Assembly: GCA_020438485.1 (NCBI GenBank)
Contig: JAGQUM010000009.1
Location: 1-49,145, forward strand
Direction of reading: 5' to 3'
Source: Thermoleophilia bacterium
GTDB taxonomy: Bacteria; Actinomycetota; Thermoleophilia; Miltoncostaeales; Miltoncostaeaceae
Length of the DNA stretch: 49,145 bases
Numbering within the stretch: the stretch's first letter is position 1; each line of letters begins with the position of its first letter. A program made the position numbers and the translations under genes. This document shows positions 9,303 to 17,453 of this stretch, in pieces. The notes below the pieces were generated by a model that saw only the letters and a program-made list of their open reading frames with translations, was not told the DNA's origin and did no database searches.

Positions 9303-10501
9303 GGGCAGACCTCTCGGTAGACGTCCGCCGTGCGACGCGCGACCGAGGGCAGGCTGGCGGCGTCGGCGGCGCGGCGGGACGCGTTTCGTAGCCGCGCGTT
9401 CGCGGCGGGGGCAAGGGCGTCGGCGATCACGCGGGCCGCGTCATCCGGATCGTGCGCGAACACCGCGCCGGGATCCGGCGCGAGGGATCCGAGCGCGCGC
9501 GACACGGCGACCGGCAGGCCGTACGCCAGCGCAAAGCCCATGGGGCCCGACGCGCCCAGCGCCTCGCGATACGGCAGCACCATGAGGTCGGCGGCCGCCA
9601 GGTACCCGGCGGCCTCGTCGTCGTCGACGAAGCCTCGCCAGTCGATGCCGCCGACGTCCTCGGCGGAGCGCTGCAGGTCGGCGTACGCGCGTTCGTACTC
9701 GGGTGTGCCACCCAGTCGCGGGTGGCGTCCCCCCGCGACCACCAGCGTCGCGTCCGGCAGGCGGCGCCGCACGCCACGCCACGCCTCCAGCAACAGCGGC
9801 AGATCCTTGTATCCGGTGACGAAACCGAAGAACAGCGCAACAGGGCCGTTCATTCCCCTGCGGGTGCGCTCGCGGTCGCGGTCGCGTGGGCGCGGGGAGG
9901 GCACGAGGAGGGGCACCACCCGGATGCGGTCCGGGTCGATGCCGTACTGGTCCACCAGCCGATCGCGGAACACGTCGCCGTGCACGATGGCGAGGTCGCC
10001 CGCCGTGGCTGCCGAGCCGATGAAGTGGCGCAGCGCGGCTCGAATCGCGCGGGGAGGGAGGCGCGAGCCGTTGTGGCGCGCGAACGCAGCGTCGACGTCG
10101 GCGAGGTCGGCGACGCCGTGCACCGAGACCACCGTGGCGCACCGGCGGCCGATGCGGCGCACGACGGGCGCGAACAGCGCGGCGCCGGCAGGCCCCCCGT
10201 AGAGGAACACCTCGTGCTGGGCGTGGCACACCTGGGGGCGCGTGCGGGTGACCGACCCCGGCGCCAAGGCGAAACGCGGCCCCCCGCTCCAACGGCGCAG
10301 CACGGGCACGCCGTCCGCGGCCCACGCGACGCCGGGGGCGGCCGGGTCCGCCTGCGCCACGACCGCCTGGCGCGTGACCCCGGCCTCGGCCAGCGCGGGG
10401 ATGAGCATGGCGGCGTACGCCGGTACGCCCGGGGACTGCGCGCCCGGAACCGGGTACGGCGTGAGGTGCGCGACGGACGGGGTGGCGGGGGCGGGGCTCA
10501 T
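9299..10501 (-). CDS. GT4-family glycosyltransferase
   Basis: This 400-residue protein has the two-domain GT-B layout. The N-terminal domain contains SVAHLTPYPVPGAQSPGVP and an HAQHEVFLYGG segment. The C-terminal domain opens at VALFFGFVTGYKDLPLLLEA, contains TLVVAGGRHP, and ends in the nucleotide-sugar region VLPYREALGASGPMGFALAYG. These enzymes transfer a sugar with retention of configuration in the cytoplasm. The DRDRERTRRG stretch is an unusually charged linker between the domains. The ATG at 10501 lies nine bases after a minus-strand TAGAGT box, implying a leaderless transcript. Confidence 0.85.
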   Translation of the reverse strand: MSPAPATPSVAHLTPYPVPGAQSPGVPAYAAMLIPALAEAGVTRQAVVAQADPAAPGVAWAADGVPVLRRWSGGPRFALAPGSVTRTRPQVCHAQHEVFLYGGPAGAALFAPVVRRIGRRCATVVSVHGVADLADVDAAFARHNGSRLPPRAIRAALRHFIGSAATAGDLAIVHGDVFRDRLVDQYGIDPDRIRVVPLLVPSPRPRDRDRERTRRGMNGPVALFFGFVTGYKDLPLLLEAWRGVRRRLPDATLVVAGGRHPRLGGTPEYERAYADLQRSAEDVGGIDWRGFVDDDEAAGYLAAADLMVLPYREALGASGPMGFALAYGLPVAVSRALGSLAPDPGAVFAHDPDDAARVIADALAPAANARLRNASRRAADAASLPSVARRTADVYREVCP

Positions 10502-10510
10502 CGGGGGGCG

Positions 10511-10516
10511 ACTCTA
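10511..10516 (-). promoter_or_regulatory. -10 box TAGAGT, near-leaderless promoter of the GT4 gene
   Basis: TAGAGT on the minus strand ends nine bases before the ATG at 10501. It faces away from a second -10 box on the plus strand exactly 17 bp further along, so each box occupies the place where the other promoter's -35 element would be. Confidence 0.55.
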
Positions 10517-10533
10517 CATGCACCCCGGATCGC

Positions 10534-10539
10534 TAGGCT
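10534..10539 (+). promoter_or_regulatory. -10 box TAGGCT, leaderless promoter of the membrane GT gene
   Basis: TAGGCT ends seven bases before the ATG at 10547. No ribosome site is present in the intervening bases, so a leaderless mRNA is likely. Confidence 0.6.
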
Positions 10540-10546
10540 CGGCCCG

Positions 10547-12388
10547 ATGCCCGCGCCCGACACGCACCCCGCGAGGGACGCCTCCCCCGCGCGCGACCGG
10601 GTCGACCTCGCGAGGCGCGCGTTGCCGCACGCCGCGGCCGTCGCGCTCTACGCGGCCCTGGCCGTGTGGCTGACGTGGCCGCTGTCCGCGCATCTCGGCG
10701 ACCACGCGCTGGGCATCGCCGGCGACAACCTCGGCGGAGTCCACACGCTGTACTGGTTCGCGAGGGAGGTGACGTCGGGCCGCTATCCGTGGAGCATGGA
10801 CATGGCGGCGTGGCCCGGCGGCGGCGTGGTGTTCCACCCGTCGCCGCTGATGGAGCTGCTGTCGGTGCCCATCACCGTCGCGTGGAACCCGGTGGCGGCG
10901 TTCAACCTGCTCACACTGGCCAGCTTCACCGCGTGCGGCTACACGGCGTTCCTCCTGTGCCGCCACCTCACGGGGTCGGTTCCCGCGTCGCTCGGCGCCG
11001 GTGCGCTGTTCACCGCCAGCGGACCGCACCAGTTCGACCTGCTGTTCAACACGAACGCCGTGTGGGCGCTGCCGTGGCTGTGCCTCGCGTGCCTGCGCTG
11101 GCGGGGGCGCCCAGAGCGCTGGTGGGAGGTCGCGCTGGCCGCATCCTGCCTGGCGCTCAGCAACTTCTACTTCGCCGGGTACTACCTGCCCCTGGTGTTC
11201 CTGGCGTTCATCCCGTGGCGTCGCTGGCGGGACGTGACGTGGGTGGCCTCCACGGTCGCGGCCGTCGCCACCACGCTGCTGGTGACGGCGCTGGCCTACG
11301 TTCCGCCGCTTCTGGCCGCCAGCGACGCCACGCGCGGTCAGCTGCGGGCCACCGCGGCACTGGCCGACTCGCGCCCGCCCACCGAGCTCTTGGCACTCGT
11401 CATCGGCTCACCCCTGCACCCCCGCCTGGGTGGCATGTTCGCCGCGTGGGCCGACGGCCTGGATCCCGCACAGGCACCGCTGGCGGGCAGCGCCTACCTG
11501 GGCCTCGTGGTGATCGCTCTGGCCGTCCTGGGGGCGCGGCGCGCGGCCCGCAGCGGGCCGTGGCTTGCGCTCGGCGGGGCGGCGCTGGTGCTGATGCTGG
11601 GTCCCGAGCTGCTCGTCGCGGGTCACCGGCTCATGCCGCTGCCGTACGCGCTCGTGGACCACATCCCGGTCCTGAACTTCCTGCGCGCGCCGGGCCGCTT
11701 CTACTACCTGGTGTCCGTTTGCATGGTCGTGATGGCCGCGTTCGGGCTGATGCGCGTGGCGGGCTGGGCGGCGCGCGCCCCGCGCGGAAGGCGCCTGGCC
11801 CCCGTCGCTCCCGTGGCCGCGGTGGCCCTGGTGGCCGCCGCCGGCGTGTACGACAGCCTGTTCCGCGCCCCCGTGCCGCTCACGGCCGTGTCGCCCCCGG
11901 CCGCGTACGCGCGATTGAAGGCCCTGCCCGCCGGCACGGTCCTGGCCGAGGCGCCGGGTGGCGGCTTCAACGACTACCAATGGCTGGCCTACCAGTACGC
12001 GCACGGCAAGCCCCTGGTGAACGATCCGTCGCCGCGGACGACGTTCACGGAGCCCATCCCCCTGTACCAGAACGCATTCCTACGGTTCACGGTGGCCGGC
12101 CCCGACCCGCGCGAGATCGACTCCGACGAGGCCTACGCGAAGGCCCACGGCGGACGCCGCGACCCCGTCCGTGTCGCTGGGGCGAGGGAACTCGGGCGCC
12201 AGGGCGTCGGGTACGTGGTGCTGCACGCCCGCACCATCTTCGCGTGGCCGTCGCCCGAGGACCCCGGATACGTGCGGTACCGCCACTACCTCGAACGCTA
12301 CCTCGGGCCCGCCGCGTACGAGGATCCGGACGTGGCCGTGTTCGCGCTGCCAGGCGGCCCCGGGCCGGCGGCGCTGCGGCACGGGTGA
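10547..12388 (+). CDS. Multi-pass membrane protein, GT-C-like glycosyltransferase
   Basis: This 613-residue protein has about 10 hydrophobic segments between residues 20 and 450, then a soluble extracytoplasmic region. GDNLGGVHTLYWFAREV, just after the first membrane span, places an acidic loop where GT-C enzymes have catalytic Asp/Glu. HIPVLNFLRAPGRFYYLV is a segment recurring in uncharacterised actinobacterial membrane glycosyltransferases. It is related in layout to the gene at 4164. It probably uses a polyprenyl-phosphate sugar outside the membrane. ATG 10547 was chosen because of the leaderless promoter seven bases upstream; the open frame continuing upstream is antisense to the GT4 gene. 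Confidence 0.75.
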   Translation: MPAPDTHPARDASPARDRVDLARRALPHAAAVALYAALAVWLTWPLSAHLGDHALGIAGDNLGGVHTLYWFAREVTSGRYPWSMDMAAWPGGGVVFHPSPLMELLSVPITVAWNPVAAFNLLTLASFTACGYTAFLLCRHLTGSVPASLGAGALFTASGPHQFDLLFNTNAVWALPWLCLACLRWRGRPERWWEVALAASCLALSNFYFAGYYLPLVFLAFIPWRRWRDVTWVASTVAAVATTLLVTALAYVPPLLAASDATRGQLRATAALADSRPPTELLALVIGSPLHPRLGGMFAAWADGLDPAQAPLAGSAYLGLVVIALAVLGARRAARSGPWLALGGAALVLMLGPELLVAGHRLMPLPYALVDHIPVLNFLRAPGRFYYLVSVCMVVMAAFGLMRVAGWAARAPRGRRLAPVAPVAAVALVAAAGVYDSLFRAPVPLTAVSPPAAYARLKALPAGTVLAEAPGGGFNDYQWLAYQYAHGKPLVNDPSPRTTFTEPIPLYQNAFLRFTVAGPDPREIDSDEAYAKAHGGRRDPVRVAGARELGRQGVGYVVLHARTIFAWPSPEDPGYVRYRHYLERYLGPAAYEDPDVAVFALPGGPGPAALRHG

Positions 12389-12420
12389 CGCCGCCGCGGG
12401 GGGCCCGGGGACCGGCCGCG

Positions 12421-12426
12421 TATGCT
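12421..12426 (+). promoter_or_regulatory. -10 box TATGCT, near-leaderless promoter
   Basis: TATGCT ends nine bases before the ATG at 12436, in a very GC-rich gap of 47 bases after the preceding stop. It would start a short operon of two GT2 genes. Confidence 0.55.
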
Positions 12427-12435
12427 GGACGTCCC

Positions 12436-14226
12436 ATGCACGCCCGCACCACGCCCGGGGACGCGCCGGCCCCCGCCGGACAGCCTCCGTTCGCCCCCCG
12501 CCTGTCGGTCGTCGTGCCGGCGTTCAACCAGCAGGGCTCGATCCGCGAGAACCTCGGCACCATCGAGCGGCGGCTGGAGACGCTGGGCGTGCCGTTCGAG
12601 ATCGTGGTGGTGTCCGACGGCTCCGCCGACCGCACGTACGACGAGGCCCGGCGGCACGAGAGCCCGCGCGTGCGGGTGCTGGACTACCACCGCAACCTCG
12701 GCAAGGGCTACGCGCTGCGCACGGGGTCGCGCGAGGCGCGCGGCGCGATGATCGCGTGGATCGACTCGGACCTCGACCTCGACCCCGCCGCGCTGCGGGG
12801 GTTCGTCGACCTCATGGACGCCGGCGACGTGGACGTGGTCATCGGGTCCAAGCGGCACCCGCAGTCGGTGGTGGACTACCCCGCCAAGCGGCGCGTCTAT
12901 TCCTGGATGTACCAGCAGCTGGTGCGCGTGCTGTTCAGCCTGGACGTGCGCGACACGCAGGTGGGGATGAAGCTGTTCCGGCGCGAGGTGCTGGACGAGG
13001 TGCTGCCGGTGGTGCTGGTCAAGCGCTACGCGTTCGACCTCGAGATGCTGGCCGTCGCGACCCACTTCGGGCACCGCCGCATCGTCGAGGCACCCATCGT
13101 CCTGGACTACCAGTTCTCGGGCACCGGGGTGAACTGGCGGGCCATCGCCACCGCGCTCTGGGACACGGCCGCTGTGTTCTACCGGCTGCGGATCCTCGGC
13201 TACTACGACCGCAAGCACCGTCTGGCCGCCCGCATCGCGCGGTTCGGGCACCCCGCCGTGCCCTCCCTGACCGTCGTGACCCGCGCGCCAGCGTGGGACG
13301 ACGCCACCCGCGCCCGCGTGGACGCGCTGGTCGACCGGACGCCCGCGGGCACGAACGTGCGCGTGGTGGTCGACGTCCCGGCGGCCTCGCACGCGTCCGC
13401 CGACGGCCTCGTGGTGGCCGCCTCCGGCGGCCCAGGGGGCCTGCTTGACGCCGCCATCGCCGCCACCACGGACGTCGTCGCCATCGTGGACGGCGAGTCC
13501 TGGCCCAGCAGCCGCTGGGCCGACGCCGCGCTGCAGGCGTTCGCCGACCCGGGCGTGGGCGCCGTGGTCGGGCCCATCGTGCCCCGCTTCGACGGCGAGA
13601 TCCTGCGCGACGCGGCCGGCGTGCTCAGCGAGTCGCGCATCGGCGTGGGCGGGGCCCGCACCCGGCACCACGTTGGGGCGCTGGGGGAGGTCGACGAGCA
13701 CCCCGCGGGGAACCTGTTCATCCGCACGCCCACGCTGCGCAGCGTCGCCGGGGCGGGCGACGCCGAGCTGCTGGACCTCTGCGGCCGGGTCGCGGCCATC
13801 GACCAGTCGGTGATCTCCAGCCCCGACGTCGTGGTGACCACCCGCCCCGAGGAGCCGCTGTTCGCCCCGTACCTGGGCCGTCTGTTCGAGATGGGACGCG
13901 GTCGCGGCGAGCGGATGCGGCGGGGCGAGCGCGTCCGTCCCCGGCACCTGCTGCCGCCCGCGCTCGTGTGCCTGGTGGCGGTCGCCCCGCTCGCCATGGG
14001 CCGCCGCGGCCCCGTGGGCCGCGCCGTGCGGCTGGGGCTCGGCGCGTACGGACTCGTCATCGCGGGCTTCGCGGGCACGCTGATGGTGCTGCACCGGCGG
14101 GTCCGGCTGGTGGCCGTCACGGTGGCCGGGGCGGTGGCGTCGCATGTGTCGTTCGGTGCGGGGATCCTCGCGGGGCTGGCCGGCCTCGCCGCCCGCGCCC
14201 GCGGGCGCGACGGCATCGGCCGCTGA
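12436..14226 (+). CDS. Double GT2 membrane protein: polyprenyl-phosphate sugar synthase domain plus degenerate GT2 domain
   Basis: This protein has 596 residues. Residues 20-260 are a DPM1-like GT2 domain: LSVVVPAFNQ, VVSDGSADRT (59-68), WIDSDLDLDP with the DxD, VIGSKRHP and DTQVGMKLFRR. Such enzymes make polyprenyl-phosphate-linked sugars. Residues 270-470 form a second GT2-like domain in which the acidic motif reads IVDGES and the usual ED base motif is absent, so it may be inactive. The C-terminus has two or three hydrophobic segments (from about LLPPALVCLVAVAPLAM). The whole could couple sugar charging of the lipid with recognition of a second substrate; that is inference. Confidence 0.8.
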   Translation: MHARTTPGDAPAPAGQPPFAPRLSVVVPAFNQQGSIRENLGTIERRLETLGVPFEIVVVSDGSADRTYDEARRHESPRVRVLDYHRNLGKGYALRTGSREARGAMIAWIDSDLDLDPAALRGFVDLMDAGDVDVVIGSKRHPQSVVDYPAKRRVYSWMYQQLVRVLFSLDVRDTQVGMKLFRREVLDEVLPVVLVKRYAFDLEMLAVATHFGHRRIVEAPIVLDYQFSGTGVNWRAIATALWDTAAVFYRLRILGYYDRKHRLAARIARFGHPAVPSLTVVTRAPAWDDATRARVDALVDRTPAGTNVRVVVDVPAASHASADGLVVAASGGPGGLLDAAIAATTDVVAIVDGESWPSSRWADAALQAFADPGVGAVVGPIVPRFDGEILRDAAGVLSESRIGVGGARTRHHVGALGEVDEHPAGNLFIRTPTLRSVAGAGDAELLDLCGRVAAIDQSVISSPDVVVTTRPEEPLFAPYLGRLFEMGRGRGERMRRGERVRPRHLLPPALVCLVAVAPLAMGRRGPVGRAVRLGLGAYGLVIAGFAGTLMVLHRRVRLVAVTVAGAVASHVSFGAGILAGLAGLAARARGRDGIGR

Positions 14227-15128
14227 ACAGACCGGGGCACGGCCCGCCGGCCGGGGTCGAGCTGGACGTCGTGATCGTCACGCACGAGTGCGCGGCGCAC
14301 GCGGCGGCGTGCCTGCGGAGCCTCGGTGCGCAGCGGGCCGACGTGGCACTGTGCGCATGGGTGGTCGACAACGCGTCGGCCGACGGTACGCCGGATGTCG
14401 CCGCCGCGCACCCGTGGGCGGCGGTGGAGCGCAACGACGTCAACCGGGGCTTCGCCGCCGCGTGCAACCAGGGTCTGAGGCGCGGCGCGGCGCCGTTCGT
14501 GCTGTTTCTCAACCCCGACACCGTCCTTCCGCCGGGTGCCCTGCGCGCGTGCCTGGCCGAGTTGCGCCGCAACCCGGACGTGGCGGCCCTGGGCCCCCGG
14601 CTGGTGGACGCGCACGGCCGGTTCGACCCTCGCTGCCGGCGTGGGTTCCCGACGGTGTGGGGAGCCGCCTGCTTTCTCACGGGCCTCGACCGGGTGCTGC
14701 CCGATCGCCGTTCGCGGTCGTACACCATGGGGTGGCTGTCCTCGATGCGCGCCACGGACGTGGCGGCGCTGAGCGGTGCGTTCATGCTGTGCCGCCGCGG
14801 CGCCGTGGAGCGCGCCGGGGGCTTCGACGAGCGGTTCTTCATGTACGCCGAGGACATCGACCTGTGCGTGCGCCTGTCGGGGGCCGGGGGGCGGGTGCGG
14901 TACTGGCCGGGAGTCGACGTGGTCCACGTGGGCGGAGGGTCGGGCCGCAACGCCGCGTCCCGGGCGGCGTTCTTCCGCACGATGGCGCCGCTGATCCGCC
15001 GGCACCGGCCGGGCCGCGCGACGCCGCTGGTCGCGGCGGCCGTCGGCGTGGCGGCCGAGGCGATGCTGACGATGGAGCGGATCGCGGCCGCGCGGACGCG
15101 AAAGGGGCCCCCGCGGCTGCCCGCCTGA
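14223..15128 (+). CDS. GT2-family glycosyltransferase, probable CTG start
   Basis: This is a GT2 enzyme of about 301 residues. LDVVIVTHECAAHA is the first strand, VVDNASADGT the nucleotide loop, LNPDTVLPPG the acidic site, and MYAEDIDLCVRLS the base region; it belongs to the rhamnosyltransferase-like branch. Between the preceding stop and the first strand there is no in-frame ATG. The only upstream options are CTG 14223, which overlaps that stop as CTGA, or CTG 14262. GTG 14271 would cut into the first strand, and a GTG at 13968 would imply a 259-base overlap. CTG 14223 is used here with limited certainty. The fold call is secure. Confidence 0.8.
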   Translation: MNRPGHGPPAGVELDVVIVTHECAAHAAACLRSLGAQRADVALCAWVVDNASADGTPDVAAAHPWAAVERNDVNRGFAAACNQGLRRGAAPFVLFLNPDTVLPPGALRACLAELRRNPDVAALGPRLVDAHGRFDPRCRRGFPTVWGAACFLTGLDRVLPDRRSRSYTMGWLSSMRATDVAALSGAFMLCRRGAVERAGGFDERFFMYAEDIDLCVRLSGAGGRVRYWPGVDVVHVGGGSGRNAASRAAFFRTMAPLIRRHRPGRATPLVAAAVGVAAEAMLTMERIAAARTRKGPPRLPA

Positions 15129-15173
15129 GGTCCACGTCCGCTCCGTGCGCCTGTGGTGCCGTACCGGCATCGC

Positions 15174-15179
15174 TACGCT
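15174..15179 (+). promoter_or_regulatory. -10 box TACGCT upstream of the epimerase operon
   Basis: TACGCT lies about 45 bases before the proposed ATC start at 15223. A transcript starting near 15186 would carry a leader of about 37 bases with a perfect GGAGGT at 15211-15216. This promoter position argues against the GTG at 15145 as the real start. Confidence 0.5.
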
Positions 15180-15210
15180 TCGGCGCGCTCATTTGTTCCG
15201 GCACGCAACC

Positions 15211-15216
15211 GGAGGT
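15211..15216 (+). promoter_or_regulatory. Ribosome binding site GGAGGT that points to an ATC start
   Basis: GGAGGT is the best Shine-Dalgarno match seen in the window. It stands six bases before an in-frame ATC (15223-15225), with no ATG, GTG or TTG at suitable spacing. Confidence 0.6.
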
Positions 15217-15222
15217 CACTCC

Positions 15223-16170
15223 ATCTCATCCCCACAGCCCATCGCGCGCGCCGTCGTCACGGGTGCCGCGGGTTTCGTCGGCAGCCATCTCGTACGCGCC
15301 CTCGCCGAGGGCGGGACCGCCGTGGTCGGGATCGACAACGAGCGCTCGGGTGACTGGGGCCGCGTCGACGTGCCCTGCACCCGCGTGGACGCCGACATCG
15401 CCGCGGTCGACGCCGACGGCTTCCGCGACCTGTGCCGGGGCGCCGACGTCGTGTTCCACTTGGCCGCGGAGAAGTACAACTCGTCGAAGTCCACGCCGCA
15501 GCGGGTGATCGACGCCAACATCACCGGCACACACCGCCTGTATGAGGGGGCGGCGCGGGCCCGTGTGCCGAAGATCGTGTTCACGTCGTCGCTGTACGCG
15601 TACGGGGGCCTGGGACCCGACGCCATGTCCGAGGAGGACATTCCCACGCCGACAACGATGTACGGCGTGTCGAAGGTCGCGGGCGAGGACATGCTGCGCG
15701 TCGCACAGCGCGACCACGGCATCGAATGGGCGGTGGCGCGTCTGTTCTTCGTCTACGGCCCGCGCCAGTACGCGGACGGCGGCTACAAGTCGGTCATCCT
15801 CACCAACTTCGAGCGGATCGCGCGTGGCGAGGCGCCCGTCGTGTTCGGCGACGGGGAGCAAGCGCTGGACTACGTGTTCGTCGACGACGTGGTGCACGGC
15901 CTGCTGGGCATGGCACGGCCGGGCTTCACGGGTATCGTCAACCTCGGCTCCGGAAGGGCGGTGTCGGTCAACGAGCTCACCGCACTGATGATGGACGTCG
16001 CGGGCAGCGACGTGGCCCCGGTCACCGGGCCCGCCGACTGGACGGCGGGGACACGACGTGTCGGCGACGTTGCCCTGGCGAAACGGCGGCTCAACTGGAG
16101 CGCCGGCACCGACATGCGGTCCGGCCTGGAACGCGTATGGAAATGGATGACGGAGGCCCCCCCCGCGTGA
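15223..16170 (+). CDS. NAD-dependent sugar epimerase/dehydratase (extended SDR), apparent ATC start
   Basis: This protein has about 315 residues. TGAAGFVGSHLV (from residue 13) binds the cofactor, TSSLYAYGG holds the catalytic Ser region, and TMYGVSKVAGED carries the Tyr-Lys pair. FFVYGPRQYADGG and FVDDVVHGL are typical of UDP-glucose 4-epimerase-like enzymes. The substrate is probably a UDP- or dTDP-hexose; the exact sugar is not predictable from sequence. The only start with a good ribosome site is ATC at 15223. In-frame alternatives are TTG 15193 and GTG 15145, both without ribosome sites and the latter upstream of the predicted promoter. It heads an operon with the GT2-CapK fusion, a second epimerase and a membrane protein. 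Confidence 0.85.
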   Translation: MSSPQPIARAVVTGAAGFVGSHLVRALAEGGTAVVGIDNERSGDWGRVDVPCTRVDADIAAVDADGFRDLCRGADVVFHLAAEKYNSSKSTPQRVIDANITGTHRLYEGAARARVPKIVFTSSLYAYGGLGPDAMSEEDIPTPTTMYGVSKVAGEDMLRVAQRDHGIEWAVARLFFVYGPRQYADGGYKSVILTNFERIARGEAPVVFGDGEQALDYVFVDDVVHGLLGMARPGFTGIVNLGSGRAVSVNELTALMMDVAGSDVAPVTGPADWTAGTRRVGDVALAKRRLNWSAGTDMRSGLERVWKWMTEAPPA

Positions 16171-17438
16171 GCATCGATCTGAGCGTCGTCGCGCCCTGCC
16201 TCAACGAGGAGGCCAACCTTCCCCTGCTGGTCGACCGGCTGATGGCGGCCTCCGCCGAGGACGGGGTGTCGCTGGAGGTCGTGCTGGTCGACGACGGCAG
16301 CACGGACGGCACGTGGGGGGTGATCCAGGAGCTCGAGAAGGCCCACCCCGGCGTGGTGAAGGGCGTGCGCCACTCGCGCAACATGGGCATTCCCGCCGGC
16401 TGGCGTTCGGGGACCGACGCCGCGTCGGGTGCGTACGTGGGCTTCATCGACTCCGACCTGCAGAACCCCCCCGAGGAGATGCTCACCCTCCTGCGGCGGC
16501 TGCGCGAGTCGAGCTACGACATCGCCCAGGGCACGCGGTCGAGCATCGGGCGCCTCAAGGACTCGCGCCTGGCCTTCTCCCGGGCGCTGAACGTGATCCT
16601 CAACACCACGTTCGGGATGCGGGCGACCGACAACAAGTCGGGCTTCGTCGTCGGACCCCGCGGGGTGATGGACGACATCCTCCGCCACCGGGGCAGCTAC
16701 AACCACTTCCAGACATTCATCGCGGTGTCCGCGGTGTCCAAGGGGTACTCGATCCTGGAGGTCGAGACCCTGTTTCAGAATCGCAACGCCGGCGAGTCGT
16801 TCCTCACCACGCGGTCGTGGGCGGTGTCGCGCGAGGCGTTCGCCGACCTGCCGCGGGCGTTCGTCGAGTTCCGGGTGCGTTCGCATCGGCGCCGCCGCGG
16901 GGCCCTGGGGCCGATGCGCAACCCCCGCCAGGCCGTCCGGCACCCGTACCGCGGCTGGCGGCGCGTGTGGTTCGAGGCGTTCTTCGCCACCATGCCGGCG
17001 CACAAGTGGCTCATCACCCGCCGCGCCCGCGACATCTACCTGGAGCTGCAGGGCTCCCAGTGGTGGGGACGCGACCAGATCGCCGACCTCCAGCTGGCCA
17101 AGCTTCAGCGCCTGGTGCAGCACGCGTACGTGCACGTGCCGTACTACCGCCGGGCCATGAACGAGGCGGGCCTGAGCCCCCACGATGTGCGCACGCTCGA
17201 CGACCTGCGGCGCCTGCCGATGCTGACCAAGGACGACGTGCGGCGGCACCTGCACTTCGACCTGTTCGCCGACACGCACCGCAAGCGCGACATGCACCGC
17301 ATCTCCACCAGTGGGTCCACGGGCGAGCCGTTCACGTGCTACGCCGACCGGCACCAGCTCGAGGTGCGGTTCGCCACCACGCTGCGCGCCCTCGAGTGGA
17401 CCGGGTGGCGGTTCGGCGACAAGCAGGCGCGCCTGTAG
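16167..17438 (+). CDS. GT2 glycosyltransferase fused to the N-terminal half of a CapK/PaaK-type adenylate-forming enzyme; ends at in-frame TAG
   Basis: This frame encodes 423 residues. Residues 1-235 are a GtrB/DPM-like GT2 domain: LSVVAPCLNEE, VLVDDGSTDGT (39-49), FIDSDLQNPPEE (93-104), DNKSGFVVGPRGV. From about residue 270 the chain continues without a break into a CapK/phenylacetate-CoA-ligase-like protein: DLQLAKLQRLVQHAYVHVPY and the phosphate loop STSGSTGEPF (380-389). The frame stops at a TAG (17436-17438) after KQARL and then continues in the same frame. GTG 16167 overlaps the epimerase stop (GTGA) and has GGAGG ten bases upstream. An internal ATG at 16992 could give a separate CapK. 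CapK-type proteins occur in capsule loci, where they are thought to activate carboxylic acids. Confidence 0.78.
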   Translation: MSIDLSVVAPCLNEEANLPLLVDRLMAASAEDGVSLEVVLVDDGSTDGTWGVIQELEKAHPGVVKGVRHSRNMGIPAGWRSGTDAASGAYVGFIDSDLQNPPEEMLTLLRRLRESSYDIAQGTRSSIGRLKDSRLAFSRALNVILNTTFGMRATDNKSGFVVGPRGVMDDILRHRGSYNHFQTFIAVSAVSKGYSILEVETLFQNRNAGESFLTTRSWAVSREAFADLPRAFVEFRVRSHRRRRGALGPMRNPRQAVRHPYRGWRRVWFEAFFATMPAHKWLITRRARDIYLELQGSQWWGRDQIADLQLAKLQRLVQHAYVHVPYYRRAMNEAGLSPHDVRTLDDLRRLPMLTKDDVRRHLHFDLFADTHRKRDMHRISTSGSTGEPFTCYADRHQLEVRFATTLRALEWTGWRFGDKQARL

Positions 17439-17453
17439 CATCAGACCCTCGGC

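Noticed and set aside
9452-10546. Open plus-strand frame upstream of the 10547 membrane gene
   Set aside because: It is antisense to the GT4 gene, low in complexity, and lies upstream of the promoter at 10534.
15145-15222. GTG 15145 as the start of the epimerase gene
   Set aside because: It precedes the likely promoter, has no ribosome site, and adds 26 residues with no SDR resemblance.
17436-17438. TAG decoded as pyrrolysine
   Set aside because: No pyl genes or methylamine methyltransferases are present, and a simple Trp-to-stop change explains the site better.
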